Shown piece after piece: positions 1-10,209 of a stretch of DNA of 64,000 bases. The position numbers were made by a program, and so were the translations under genes. The stretch covers positions 14,334,710 to 14,398,709 of the forward strand of contig OU862910.1 of assembly GCA_917880885.1 (NCBI GenBank), in the 5' to 3' direction. Each line of letters begins with the position of its first letter. Position 1 is the first letter of the stretch. The notes under the pieces are model-generated. The model worked only from the letters and a program-made list of their open reading frames with translations, ran no database searches and was not told where the DNA came from. The stretch comes from Limnephilus marmoratus (taxonomy: Eukaryota; Arthropoda; Insecta; Trichoptera; Limnephilidae).

Positions 1-169
1 GAGAAATGGAAAGCGGAAGAGATATAATAATAATAAAAAATATATCATAATAATAAAAAAAATACAGGTGTGTAGTTCACACCCGTAATTTGGGGGTTTT
101 TAAGGTGCCCTCTTTGTGCGGTGCTTCGTAGAGTAAAATCAAAAATAATTTTTAAACATGGTAACAATA

Positions 170-395
170 TTAACCTACTAATATTATAAAGGAGAAAGTT
201 TGTATGGATGTATGGATATGTATGGATGTGTGGATGAATGAATGTATATATGTTTCACGCAAAACTCCTGAATGGATTTTAATGAAACTTTACAATAACA
301 TAGTTCATACATCAGAATAAGATATAGGTTATAGCTCAGAGCTCTGGCATTATGAAATTTGTATTAAAAAATTTGCAATAGGTGTTACACGAGCC
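170..395 (+). repeat. Interspersed repeat, ACTAATATTATAAA-type end
   Basis: The segment opens with ACTAATATTATAAAGGAG and continues through a GTATGGATG-rich stretch and TTTCACGCAAAACTCCTGAA. The reverse complement of 42770-43133 has the same order of blocks, including the shared phrase GAGCTCTGGC followed by an AAATTTGTATTAA block, so the two are copies of one dispersed family. Such sequences are common in moth genomes. I cannot assign a transposon class. The purine-rich tract that follows belongs to the same family. Confidence 0.6.
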
Positions 396-404
396 GTGAA
401 TGAA

Positions 405-645
405 TGCAACGGGTATGGAGGGGTTGGTGAGGGGGGTGAGAGGGGTAGGTGTTGGTGTTGGTCGATGGGGGTGGAGAGGGAGGGTTGGTGGAGGGGGGAA
501 GAGGGTGGGGGGAGGTGGTTGGGAGGGGGGGGAGAGTGGGGAAAGGGAAGGGATAGAGGGAAGGTGGGGGGGAGAGGGGGGAGGGAGGGGGGGAAGGGGG
601 GTGGAGTGGGGATAGGGAAGGTGGAGGAGACGGAGTGGAAGCCCC
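405..645 (+). repeat. Polypurine G-rich tract
   Basis: About 240 bases are almost entirely G and A on the plus strand, with many runs of three to eight G. The overlapping Gly/Arg/Glu-rich open frames here are by-products of composition, not genes. A pyrimidine-rich counterpart lies at about 42830-42935 in the opposite-strand copy of the same repeat family, so the tract looks like a family trait rather than a chance expansion. Confidence 0.75.
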
Positions 646-689
646 CCTAATACTATACTACGAAGCTAGTAATAAATAAACCTTACATT

Positions 690-835
690 TATCTTACTCC
701 ATTCTCTCGAAGTTTCGCTTCTACCGCGTGTGAACCGCATACATGATTTTAGTTTCGCTTTTTCGTTTTATTGAGTTTCAAATCAGAACGGTGCTAAAGA
801 AATTTTCACTTCAAAAACATTTAATCGACAGTGGT
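690..835 (+). repeat. Interspersed repeat (TTTCGTTTCATTGAGTTTCA family)
   Basis: The block runs CATTCTCTCGAAGTTTCGC, then TTTCGTTTTATTGAGTTTCA, then ACGGTGCTAAAGAAATTTTC. Related blocks lie at 2865-2990 and 16965-17090, again beginning near CATTCTCTCG or CATTATCTCG. The 71-codon open frame across it starts inside the repeat and matches nothing I recognise. Confidence 0.5.
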
Positions 836-1700
836 TTTTCTTATTTAGATATACTTCTGATTGATTTTATTCTTGATTCTATTGACAAAAGGGTCACTGA
901 TCAGCTGAACATTCAGGATTTCTCTCGGAATGTGGCTGGTTTTAAGCAATGCCTCTAATATGAAAATTGTGGAAATATAACCAATCTACTGCAATAATGA
1001 AAACCGGTCCAATTCACATTAACAGGTGTCGCAGATTGTGAAACAGTTCAAACATCCATATTAGGAAAAAAATAGAGAAAAAATGCTTGTTCTATTTTGT
1101 CACTATCTTCTGTTACTTCTTGTTATTGTTTCGCGTGAGAGCCGTTTCGCCCTAAATTAGCTAATCACTTATTCTGGGTATAACTATCCAGGTCATGGGT
1201 TTACGAATCATTTGCAATGGGCATTATCCCGCGACACAGCTAAAAAAGTGTGAACTGTTATTTAACCACTGAATCTCGTACTTCGGTAAAAAAAAGCGTC
1301 AAAATAATGTCTCAATTTGTTTGAGAGAATCTATTGCCGAAGAAAGGGACAAAAACTTCATCGACTGAGTTCACGTTTTTAATCGCTTCATATTTTGTGA
1401 GGTCTATGTCGTATTATGTAGCAGCTTGTGTTGCTCATAAAATAATAAACATTCCGGAATCCCACTTTATTACCGAACTATTTCAAACAGCACATACCGT
1501 TTTACGACATTTTAAAGCTGTTCGCATTCGGGGTTGCCATGATAGGCATTACATAAGGATCAGGGACGAACTTTCAAATATTTATGTTATTATCTGAGTG
1601 AATTGATTAGTTCTTACAGGGGTGATGGTACAAAATTGCTTTATAAAAAATTAATTTAGGAAAAATTTGTAAAAAAAATATTTGTGAAAATTGCTGCAAT
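836..1700. other. No gene recognised
   Basis: A+T-rich sequence. The 87-codon open frame at 1334-1597 has no recognisable domain, no evident splice context and no support beyond being open. I do not call it. Confidence 0.5.
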
Positions 1701-1925
1701 TCTATTGAATCCGGGAAAATTAAACATTTGAATAGGCTTCTCGTTTGTTTAGGAAAATGTAAAAAATATATAATTCTGTGCCATTCACATGCAGTAGAAG
1801 TGAAATCTTCAGAAAACTAAAGTAGACAAGAGTGGGGAGACTACGTAGCACTTTTTTATCAATGTGAAGGATGATTTTTCCATATTTTGCCAGTGAACCT
1901 TTTCCTATACATTTGGTCATCATAC

Positions 1926-2094
1926 GGGGGCGCATACATTAATTACGTGAGCTAAAAAGGGGGGGGGGGGGTCCAGCAAAATCTCACGTTACTTGAAAAG
2001 AATATACGAATTGGCCCAAATTTATCTCACCAAGGGGGGGGAGGGGGGGTCTAGATTGCAAGAAAAACTGCTCACGTAATTAATGTGTGCCCCC
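1926..2094. mobile_element. Small inverted-repeat element with poly-G core
   Basis: The left end GGGGGCGCATACATTAATTA and the right end TAATTAATGTGTGCCCCC are near-perfect inverted repeats. They extend inward through ACGTGAGC on the left and GCTCACGT on the right. Runs of G lie inside both arms. A truncated relative lies at 30964-31050. The ends resemble the longer GGGGCCATCCATAAATTACG element at 22571, but no clean target duplication is left here. It is nonautonomous with no coding capacity. Confidence 0.65.
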
Positions 2095-2104
2095 TTATTA
2101 GTAT

Positions 2105-2425
2105 TTGCGTTTTCGTCTTCGAAGTCGCTAAATGTCGCTTTCTTTTGTGTTTTATTTTGCCTTTCCGTTTTGGAGTGTTTCGAAGATTAAATATAGATTT
2201 TACAAAAATAAAAATATTTACGTTTGGATTTATAGGATTCGATCCTTGGTCCGCTAAACGTCTGGCCGCCTTTTCGTTTTGGAGTGGTTTGATGATTGAT
2301 TATAGATTTTACAAAAATAAAAATATTTACTTTTTTTGGATATCGTATGATTCGATACTTGGTCCGCTAAGTCTGGCCGCTGAGGTTCGTCAGGCGCTCT
2401 ATACCACTACACCAAAATAAACTTT
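2105..2425 (-). mobile_element. tRNA-derived SINE with internally duplicated segment
   Basis: On the minus strand, TGGTGTAGTGG (about 2400 downwards) fits a Pol III box A. The first of two duplicated blocks contains GGATCGAATCC at 2235-2245, a full box B match. The second block has the degraded GTATCGAATCA. Each block of roughly 115 bases contains GATTTTACAAAAATAAAAAT and TTGGTCCGCTAA. On the plus strand the element is followed by a short TTCAA repeat. The 111-codon open frame across it is a by-product. Confidence 0.5.
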
Positions 2426-2429
2426 TCAA

Positions 2430-3555
2430 TTTCAATTCAATTCAATTATTTATTCATTTTAAAACATTATAAAATAAAATTTCAATACGTTTTAAAAGAG
2501 TATTAATTTAAAATTTAAATAGGTTTGAGTAATTTATATTTCAATGAAGCACAATCATACTAACAACAACAAAGCTTTTTGTCTGAATTGTGCTTCATTG
2601 ATATTAAACATATCGATATCCGAAGTGATTCTATTTAACAACAAGACAGCTCTCCCGACTGGCATAGCTATTGGCAAGTTAGTTCTGCAAGCCGGGAGAT
2701 AAAACAGTCTATGCTGTCGATGACGGAGATAACCATCGGGAACATAGAAACTAATGCTCTCCATGATAGCCGAGTTTTCGAACCTTCCTCTTGCGTGGGA
2801 CTGTGGATTTATCGTATTACGTTGGAACCGAGTACCCGTGAATTAAATAAATATTTTATTGCTACCTCATTCTCTCGCACGCTAAATCCTAGTTTTATAT
2901 GTTTGTCACTTTTTAATGTCGATCGTTTCCGTTTCGCTTAGTTTCAAATCACAACTATGCTGAATAAGTTGTCACTTCAATAACCTAGGAATAAAAAATT
3001 GATAAACTAGCCCTGTTTCAAAAGAAAAATGTATTTAAACCCTTGACATCTATTTCATTCGGCAGACGCCAACAGCCTGCAGGATATTGCCGGTAGTCCG
3101 CTGGTACAGTCCGCTTCTGCTAGGTTGTATTATGAACCGCCCGCCTGGTCTTGGACTAACTGAGAAAATGGAACTTTATTTTATTTTAGAATGGCGCATT
3201 AAGCACCGGGAGCAGCCGTGACCTTCCCCTCCATATCGCCTCAGTGCTCCGAGGCGGTAATGGAAAAGGATGACAAGGATTTAATTCTCACTAATTTGCA
3301 TAACACCATCTCTATTATAATGAGACGACCGCCCTTAATGTATGAAGTGCTTGGGAGCGTAAAGCGCTGGGAGGGACAACGGATCGCGAGTTTTATTATT
3401 ATGAAACACTGTTCTGGTTCCCAGAAACGGCAAATTCATGATCCGCTGAAAATTTACAGTGCTTGTTTGGCATTTGTCTTTGATTTCCTGATTTTCTGTC
3501 TTCATGGTTGAATATTCAGGGAGCTGAATAAATCCGACTTACACCCTTTCAACTA
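2430..3555. other. Mostly unassigned; possible low-grade open frame
   Basis: It includes one relative of the TTTCGTTTCATTGAG repeat at 2865-2990. The 97-codon open frame at 3218-3511 is the only stretch here with near-balanced codon use, and a pyrimidine-rich TTTATTTTAG acceptor-like site lies just upstream at about 3190. I recognise no domain and see no partner exon, so I do not call a gene. Confidence 0.4.
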
Positions 3556-3559
3556 TAAA

Positions 3560-3932
3560 ACTATCTAGATTGGCCAAAATTTTAATATAAACTTTTTAGA
3601 TTTAAATATGTCAATAATTAATAATAAATTTGAATTTAAATTTTTTTGTAAAGATACATACTCAGACATATTAATCCTAAACACTTCAAATCGTCCGATT
3701 TCTTAAAAAATATCAGCTTTCCATTATATGATTCGTGGATTAATTAATGTACCTCTATCTCCCAGCAATTTCTTAATAGAACTCAATATTATTAAACAAA
3801 TTGCAATCAATAATGCATGTAACACCAACTTAATTAAAAACATTCTTAATAAAAATACGAAAAAAAATCCTTAAATCATATATTTATTCTGTACAAAAGG
3901 ATCAGGGAGGGAAAAATGAAAGAAAATTATGT
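3560..3932 (+). pseudogene. Penelope-like element remnant, RT C-terminal part
   Basis: The DNA closely parallels 54880-55230. It encodes a decayed version of the segment between the RT core and the endonuclease, with recognisable blocks around INNKFEF, NTSNRPIS and SAFHYMI. Frameshifts and stops occur throughout. It ends in AGAAAATTATGT at 3921-3932, which is repeated at 4451-4462 after a nested insertion. The endonuclease half resumes there. Non-functional. Confidence 0.75.
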
Positions 3933-4450
3933 GTAATGAAAATCAAATCATTTTGTTATATAGTGGTTTAAACAAAATGATTTGATTTTTCATTATTTTT
4001 TAATTTTTATCTTTTTATTGAGGAAAAAAACAGTCATGCAGTAAAATAATTTTATAACAATAAAATTTCATATGTTGTAGACCAATTAAGTTCCATTAGG
4101 GATGTTAAATATTGGTTTAGTATTTTTACCTACTCAACTTATTAAATGATAAAAAGAAAAAAAATAAACATAAAGAAAAACATAAAAAAGAAGAACATAA
4201 AACATAATAAAGAAAAACGTAACATTATTAACAAACATGGTTACACTATTTACTATGATTGACAATAATATAATTTTCACAAAAGAAGAGAAAAAAAAAG
4301 AATTTTAAGTTATTAATTTATTAAGCTGCATTTTACATTATTTCAAGTCATGGTTGAAAATGTCCACATCTCGTAAGGTATTTTAAGTTTCACAGATACG
4401 TACTATTATATTATAATGATGCCACAAAGTATGTTTGCTAAGTTTGAAGA
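3933..4450 (+). mobile_element. Nested nonautonomous PLE insertion with 12-bp TSD
   Basis: It is bounded by the exact 12-bp direct repeat AGAAAATTATGT (3921-3932 and 4451-4462) and splits an older Penelope-like copy. The left end is a hairpin: AATGAAAATCAAATCATTTT is answered by AAAATGATTTGATTTTTCATT about 12 bases later. The right end, ATGATGCCACAAAGTA then GTTTGCTAAGTTTGAAGA, matches the right end of the foldback element at 39778-40000 and, in weaker form, the tail of the PLE at 55925. No protein is encoded. Confidence 0.7.
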
Positions 4451-4870
4451 AGAAAATTATGTATTTTAATAATAAAATTTCTTATTCCTTAACAAAGAAT
4501 GTACCAATGAAATTTTTCCTGTATTTTATGCAAACAACAATCTTAAAAATTACATTCTAAATAATAAGGATAGAGATTCAAAAATGAAAAAATCTGGAAT
4601 CTATAAATTGAAATGTAATGATTGTGTATTATTTTATATAGGTAAAACTGCGAGAAACTTTAATTAAGGATAGAAGAACATATGAAATCTTTGAACAATA
4701 ACAGTTTCTCGGAGTTTTCCCATCATTTGTTGGAGACTAGTCACACTTTTGACTTCAAGGGTGGATCGAATTATGACATTGTAATTTTGATGCCGTTCAG
4801 TTGGATACATTGGAAATATTAGAAATTAGAAAGTGTAAATTAAAATCTAAATATTATAAATATTACATGA
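4451..4870 (+). pseudogene. Penelope-like element remnant, GIY-YIG endonuclease part
   Basis: Continues the copy interrupted at 3933. The conceptual translation contains KKSGIYKLKCNDC and YIGKTARN, the GIY and YIG halves of the PLE endonuclease with its CxxC finger. It is followed by degraded counterparts of SEFANHLIETSHTF. There is a frameshift just after the YIG block, and the reading frame is lost. It lies in the same order as the intact relative at 55370-55690. Confidence 0.75.
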
Positions 4871-4879
4871 TCAACTTCT

Positions 4880-5060
4880 AGTGCCGAAAATTTTTTTTTA
4901 TTTTTTTTTATTTTTTTTTTTATTTGTTTGTTTATTTAGTACAAGATTATACATGTAAATACATAATTCATTAATTTTTTTTGACTGCCCAACTAGGAGT
5001 ATTCCCGTTTTAAGACAGTCAAATTATTATGGGTAAAATGGAACATGATTTGTATTTGTA
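4880..5060 (-). mobile_element. LINE 3' tail fragment with stem-loop
   Basis: Long T and TTTA runs on the plus strand are the A-rich tail of an insertion on the minus strand. Upstream in that orientation is a stem-loop at 4983-5020: the arms GACTGTC and GGGCAGTC enclose GGGAATACTCCTAGTTGG. A related structure precedes the A-rich tail at 46500-46620. Only the untranslated end survives. Confidence 0.5.
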
Positions 5061-5869
5061 CAAAAAAGAAAGAAAATTGATGAAATAAAAAGAACAAAAA
5101 GAATATAAAATAAAATAAAAAAGTTTAAAACCTAGTAACTGTTATTTGTTTGGCATAGTTATTAAAATAATATAAATTTAAAAAAGAAAAGGTAAATAGG
5201 TACATGTAGGTAACTAATAGAAGAGGGTTAAAACATTTAGGTAACTTTTGTATGCATTGCATATTATAGTCCTACATACATGTGTTGTAGAAAAAAAGAA
5301 AGAAAAGGAGAAGAGAAAGAATAAAATAAAAATGAAATAACCAATTAAAACATATAATAGCCGTCGGTTGTTTAGCATGGTTGTTGAAATGATAATAAAA
5401 ATAAATAAAAGTTATATATGTGTGTGTACTTAAAAGCAAATGATTAAAATATAAGGTGGTAACTGGTGTTTGCCTTTCATATTATAATCCTACGTACAAT
5501 CCTAATTAAATAAACCTTTGCCAAAAAGCACGAATCCTACCTCGCACCTCTCATTTTCATCAACTTCCTGAAAGAAACCACTTATTGCATCACTAAAAAA
5601 ACCTAAAAAGGTTATATAAATATTTCAACCATGGTTACTACTCAAAAAAGGGCATGCATCACCAAGCTACTTTTAATACCATCCTAATCTAATCTTCACT
5701 CTCTATTTACATATACACATGTGTTATTTACATTTATAGAGATTTATTCTTTCCTTTGATACTTCTTATGTTTTACGCACGTTAAGTTTATTATTACCTA
5801 TTACATTTATTTTTATTATTTTGCTGAATTGTTACCATGTTTAGAATTAGATCTTGGCATTACTAGGTG

Positions 5870-6180
5870 TTTTTAAAGTTTTAACGAAATTCTTGATTTT
5901 ATGAACCCATATATAAACTTTCCATGAAAAACTTATAACAATTTCCATTAATTCTGCTAAGTTTTTGGTTTTATGATACTATGTACATTCCATGATAACC
6001 TTATAACAATTTTCAATAATTCTTTTTTTATATATTTGGTTTTATGACATTATGTACATCCCACTATAACCTTTTAGCAATTACCAAAAATTCTTTTCAG
6101 AGTTTTGGTTTTATGATAACCATCAACAATTTCCAATAATTTTATGTAGATTCTGTGTGCTTACGTTTTTATGATTATGT
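5870..6180. repeat. Degenerate ~70-bp tandem repeat
   Basis: The phrase TTTGGTTTTATGA recurs near 5965, 6036 and 6105, each time followed by CATTCCATGATAACC-like and CAATTTCCAATAATT-like blocks. That gives a period of about 70 bases and roughly four degraded units. The array is followed directly by a LINE 3' end. Confidence 0.5.
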
Positions 6181-6189
6181 GCAATATGT

Positions 6190-6345
6190 ATGTGTATATG
6201 TATGCATTTATAAGCACCCGTCTCAGAACAGACATCGTCTAGTGAGGCGGGTTAATTACTTGTTTGTATATGATAATGTTATTTCAATAAACGCCCGGGT
6301 TGCCGGCAATTAAAAAAAAATTAAATTAAATTTTTAAAAAATAAT
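6190..6345 (+). mobile_element. LINE 3' UTR fragment with stem-loop
   Basis: The stem-loop at 6217-6251 has arms CCCGTCTC and GAGGCGGG around an inner AGAC/GTCT helix and the conserved CTAGTGAG. An AATAAA signal follows within the next 50 bases, and then an A-rich tail. It matches the 3' end of the LINE at 15181 in layout. No coding remains. Confidence 0.6.
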
Positions 6346-6560
6346 CACCCATAATTAAACCTGTTCCCTTTGTAAATTGTGCTTTAAATTACCCCCTTCC
6401 CACTCCTACCTTTCCATTGACACCATTAAGTTTATTTTATAATTAGTTTTTAGTAAACCCTGAGGAAGAGAGCATCGCTCTCGAAACATGTCGGTTTTAA
6501 AGACATTAAAAGTGGTTAAAACAACGAAATCTTTTAATTTTTAATTAAAATAAATTTCTT
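6345..6560 (+). repeat. PLE terminal repeat fragment
   Basis: Non-coding sequence leading to a hammerhead-like motif (6455-6498) and then an AAAAGTGGTTAAAACAACG block, laid out as in the untranslated tail of the PLE at 55700-55960. It directly abuts an inverted pair of related terminal repeats. Confidence 0.6.
6455..6498 (+). ncRNA. Hammerhead ribozyme-like motif (PLE)
   Basis: The order is AAACC, CTGAGGA, one extra A, stem II GAGAGC/GCTCTC with an ATC loop, GAAA, the self-complementary ACATGT, C17, then GGTTTT closing stem I with the upstream AAACC. All core positions of the hammerhead fold are present (CUGANGA, GAAA, NUH). The stem II sequence differs from the neighbouring copies yet still pairs. 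The single nucleotide between CUGANGA and stem II is non-canonical. Confidence 0.6.
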
Positions 6561-6644
6561 CTTCTAACACAGCAAACTTATTTTGTGGCACCATTATGAT
6601 TGAAATTAATAAATTACTTGGTTTTTACCACTTTTATTGTTTAT

Positions 6645-6689
6645 AAAACCGACATGTTTCGTCAGCAAAGCTGACTTCTTCAGGGTTTT
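6645..6689 (-). ncRNA. Hammerhead ribozyme-like motif (PLE, inverted copy)
   Basis: On the minus strand: AAAACC, CTGAAGA, extra A, GTCAGC-TTT-GCTGAC, GAAA, ACATGT, C17, GGTTTT. It is identical in core to the plus-strand motif at 6722-6766. A partial second copy of its AGGGTTTTGACA edge follows at about 6700-6713. Confidence 0.6.
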
Positions 6690-6721
6690 GACAGAAACTT
6701 CAGGGTTTTGACAGTTCTGTC

Positions 6722-6766
6722 AAAACCCTGAAGAAGTCAGCTTTGCTGACGAAACATGTCGGTTTT
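6722..6766 (+). ncRNA. Hammerhead ribozyme-like motif (PLE)
   Basis: AAAACC and GGTTTT form a six-pair stem I. CTGAAGA plus one A leads into stem II GTCAGC/GCTGAC, then GAAA, stem III ACATGT and C17. It is the mirror twin of the motif at 6645-6689. Self-complementary stem III sequences suggest action as a dimer (inference). Confidence 0.65.
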
Positions 6767-6839
6767 ATAAACAATAAAAGTGGTAAAAACCAAGTAATTT
6801 ATTAATTTCAACTAAAATAAATTTGCTGTATTTGAGGAA

Positions 6840-8257
6840 ATAAAACTATAATCTCAAATTTTCAGATTTTTGTGTAAATGTATTCACTTAAATGACCTGT
6901 AATGTAGTTATAATTTTGACCTATTATATCTTTCTACACTTCCAGTTATTGAACGTTGAACTAAAAAATTACTCTTCAATAATTTCTACTTAATATATAT
7001 TGTTAAGAACAATAAATAATAACACATTTAAACTGAAGTTATGATCTTCACTACGCTATGCATGAGGTCTTACTAATAAAACCACGTGGATATCACTATG
7101 ATAATATGACACCTAGCAGAAATTCAAAGATGTATCGCTATCTAAAACGCCTCTGTGCGATTTATATTTCAACTTACTAATCGCAAAAATTTATTATGTT
7201 TTATTTAACTTTCTAAAAACCCCCTTGAGGGTTATGCGAAATACATCAACCTTATTATCAAATTGGAAATAGTAACAGTTTTTATAACAACTACCAGAAG
7301 AAACTCTATAAATTCTCTTGTATCGTACAATCTTGAAGATAATTTATATCATATCGTGACATTTACTTCAACGGACTGAATAAAAGTCAGAAACTTTACT
7401 ACCGGCTACATTTCAGCCTCTTGTTATCGGGGGGTAAGAGAAACAAAGGCGCAAAAGGCCCAGTAATGGTCAATAACAGGATACCACCTAGCCTGGCCCA
7501 CGCATGTGAAGTGGTATACGTTTCCATGGAATTGAACTCGATACCCTTGGCATAATACGGCCAGGTCAGGGGTCGCGAGGTCCTAATGAGATCAGGGGTC
7601 CACAAGGGGAGGTGACAGATCATGGAATTCATGGGATGATTACACCGCCATCAGTTAGGTCTTATCGGCTTTGCTTTATGGGAGTAATTAGTACTGATAG
7701 GGAAGCCATCAGTTCTTATGTGTTATTGACTTTGTATCTAACTGACAGCGGTTTCTTTTATTGTTATTGTCGACTTAATCAATTGATCAGACTTACCGTC
7801 GCGTCGGTGATAATTTAGGGTTTGTGTTTCCGGGAAATAAGTGTCGTTCTACTTTTTTCTGTGATTAACGTTATAACGTTAACGGTACAAGAGTTGCAAC
7901 TATCTGGAGCCAGTAAGATATGGTACACCTACTGGAGTGTGTTGTGAAGTTGAGGGGATAAGATAACAGAATCAAGAGATTGAACCATTATTAGTATGAA
8001 ATCGAATACCAAAATACTACTTCAAATCGATTGCTTAACAATTAAAGTATCTATTATTATTAGTAACTACAAAAAATATCCAAAATGAAAAAACAGTAAA
8101 AAACAGTTTGGTTTAAAAATTCATGTTTTATTCTAAGTCAAAATTTGATGACTCTCCGAATTAAAATTTAAGTGTTTTGCGAATTTCTTATCGTAACTTT
8201 GCGTATTCATATCAAAATATTGTAACAGCTATTACAACAAAGTCGTTAGAATAATAG
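6840..8257. other. No gene recognised
   Basis: Unassigned A+T-rich sequence. A less A+T-rich block at about 7400-7650 carries short open frames on both strands with no domain I know. It may be an eroded repeat, but I see no second copy in the window. Confidence 0.45.
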
Positions 8258-8265
8258 GGTAGATA

Positions 8266-9106
8266 CAATGACGTTATATAAATAAATAGACTCGCCTAGT
8301 CTCATATACTCACAATATAATGTGGAAAGTAAGGAACACTCATTGGTTTTCAGCGATTTTCAGTATAATTTCTTAATTCAAAAGTTTATTCCTGTGTGAT
8401 AAAGATAGACAATCAAATAATGTCTGTGTATGAATGACATGAATATATGAGCGGGCAGCGTATTGCTTGTCACTTTTTGATGGAACGTTCGCTGTCTCCT
8501 TTTCTTGAGGCCCACTAGAATAAAAGGTCCGGCTGCCTGTCGGAGTTTGATATGTCGAGTTATACAATAAATACAATAGGGCAACGACTGGTTTCAAATA
8601 CTTGTTGGAACTACTGATTTATGTGTTGTTTTACCGCAAGCAAACAAATAAACAGAGTGTTTAGGCTGATTAGTCTACTTTAAAACAGTAAAGTTTACTT
8701 AGCAACAGAAATTTGGCTGTTGCGCGTCCAGACCCTTTACTTTAGTAGGACTTGAATTTTCTCTAATGACGTGTAAAACCGCGAGCGGGAAGCATGAAAA
8801 TTAATTATAATATTTATAATAATCGATAATATTAAGTAATTTGCGTGTACTTACAAATGAAATATTCGCCTTTACTATTTTTTGCCGTGTAATTGAAACA
8901 TTTTCTCATTACACAGGAGGGCATTTTGGCACTTTTTAAAATGCAATTTACTTACTGGTAAGTGCTGGTAAGACGCAACCTTACTCGACGCGTAGCAGTT
9001 TAGTACTAAAGTACTAGATAATATCGAGAACGATGCAATTGTCTTGTTCTTGTCTTACCACTTTGAGATTTCTACCCCTCGTCTAATATAGTATGTAACG
9101 TCATTG
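8266..9106. mobile_element. hAT-type nonautonomous element, 8-bp TSD
   Basis: The exact 8-bp duplication GGTAGATA flanks it (8258-8265 and 9107-9114). The ends CAATGACGTTATAT and ATGTAACGTCATTG are inverted repeats of 14 bases with one mismatch. An 8-bp duplication with CA...TG ends is the hAT signature. Length is 841 bp. The overlapping minus-strand open frames of about 70 codons are not transposase, so the element depends on a partner. Confidence 0.75.
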
Positions 9107-9114
9107 GGTAGATA

Positions 9115-9430
9115 AATATTTTTTTTATTATTTAAATGCCCATAGGGCTTTTACATATAGTTCAGTACATGTTTTTGACAAAATACAGGAAATAACATAA
9201 AATATAAGAAACAAAATATAGGTTACATAAAATATAAAATTTGACACAAAGTAGGTTACATAGAATGTAACGTAAAAATAGTATTAAATAAAAATTATTT
9301 ATGTAATAGGTAGAAATAGTTGGCACACATGTATGTCGTTTGAAATTTTCCAAATTAAAATTGTTGTTAAATACATCCATATTGTTTAAATATTTGTTAC
9401 CAAGACAGTAAACGCTGTATTGGAGAATGC
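9115..9430 (-). repeat. A+T-rich repeat, probable LINE tail
   Basis: A TTTTTTTTATTATTTAAATG run is followed by the small hairpin GCCC-ATA-GGGC and then a TACAAAATATAA-rich block. In minus-strand orientation this has a hairpin followed by an A-rich end, like other LINE tails here, but it lacks the CTAGTGAG core. Confidence 0.35.
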
Positions 9431-10200
9431 AAACTATGGTTGGAATGAGGTATAGCTACGATGATAATAATAAAACTATACATTTCTCAACATTCTTCTT
9501 TAAATTACGAAGATTGTTTTTGCGATGGTTTTTTTGCGTTTTTCCAACAGTTGACACTTTTTTGTTACCACACTTTAACTCTATGCCATTGAAATCGCAT
9601 CTACGTACAACGGCATCCCGCATCGTAACTACTTACTCACCAAACGTTTTACTTTCTTTGACTCCTTGCTTTATTACCTACTTGCTGTTCGGTCGAAGCT
9701 CGGCGACAGCCGGCACGTTTCCATGCCGTATCTCCCCTCGTTTATATTATCTACGTACCCAATACATTTCTATTCATAATAATCCATAACTGTTTACGTT
9801 TATTAAGCTGTATGTTTATTTTCGTGAGCTTAAAAAGTCGTGTTGGCTACCACGTCTAGTAGACTGGAACGACGACACATTTTTCATAAAAGTAAAAAGC
9901 AAAGGCATTGTTGGCATTCGACCGAAATTGAACCATAATCTTTTGTGTCACAAAAGCAATATAATGCTCTTCTAATCTACGTATAAATAATATCTATATT
10001 TTTTTTTGTTTTTATAAATAGATAAAATACTCGTGGGAAAATGCAAAAAAAAACAATATGTTTACAAAAACGCAGCTCACACTATTTGAATTCTTAAGCG
10101 TAGTATTTTCAGAGACGACAATTTATTAAAAGTCATTTAATATTTTTTATAATCACATTTCTTTGGTACGAGATTCTTGGGTACTTTACTGCTATGCATA
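9430..10200. other. No gene recognised
   Basis: Contains a 120-codon plus-strand open frame (9427-9789) with hydrophobic low-complexity content and no domain I can identify. Otherwise A+T-rich and unassigned. Confidence 0.45.
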
Positions 10201-10209
10201 CGCTTAGAA

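Larger units (their letters stand above)
6560..6840. mobile_element. Inverted pair of PLE terminal repeats with twin hammerheads
   Basis: The left arm (about 6605-6715) and right arm (about 6716-6812) are inverted copies. Each carries a TGGTTTTTACCAC-type block, a TTTATTGTTTATAAAACC block and a hammerhead-like motif pointing away from the centre. The outer left side also has GTGCCACAAAATAAG read on the minus strand, a PLE terminal block. The centre is itself palindromic (TTTTGACAG/CTGTCAAAA). The pair would form a long foldback hairpin. Confidence 0.65.

Noticed and set aside
396..650. Gly/Arg-rich open frames
   Set aside because: By-product of a polypurine repeat.
3218..3511. 97-codon open frame after an acceptor-like site
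   Set aside because: A lone frame with no homology I recognise and no donor or partner exon. A T-rich AG is expected by chance in A+T-rich DNA.
9427..9789. 120-codon open frame
   Set aside because: Low-complexity Phe/Leu-rich translation without a recognisable motif, adjacent to repeat sequence.
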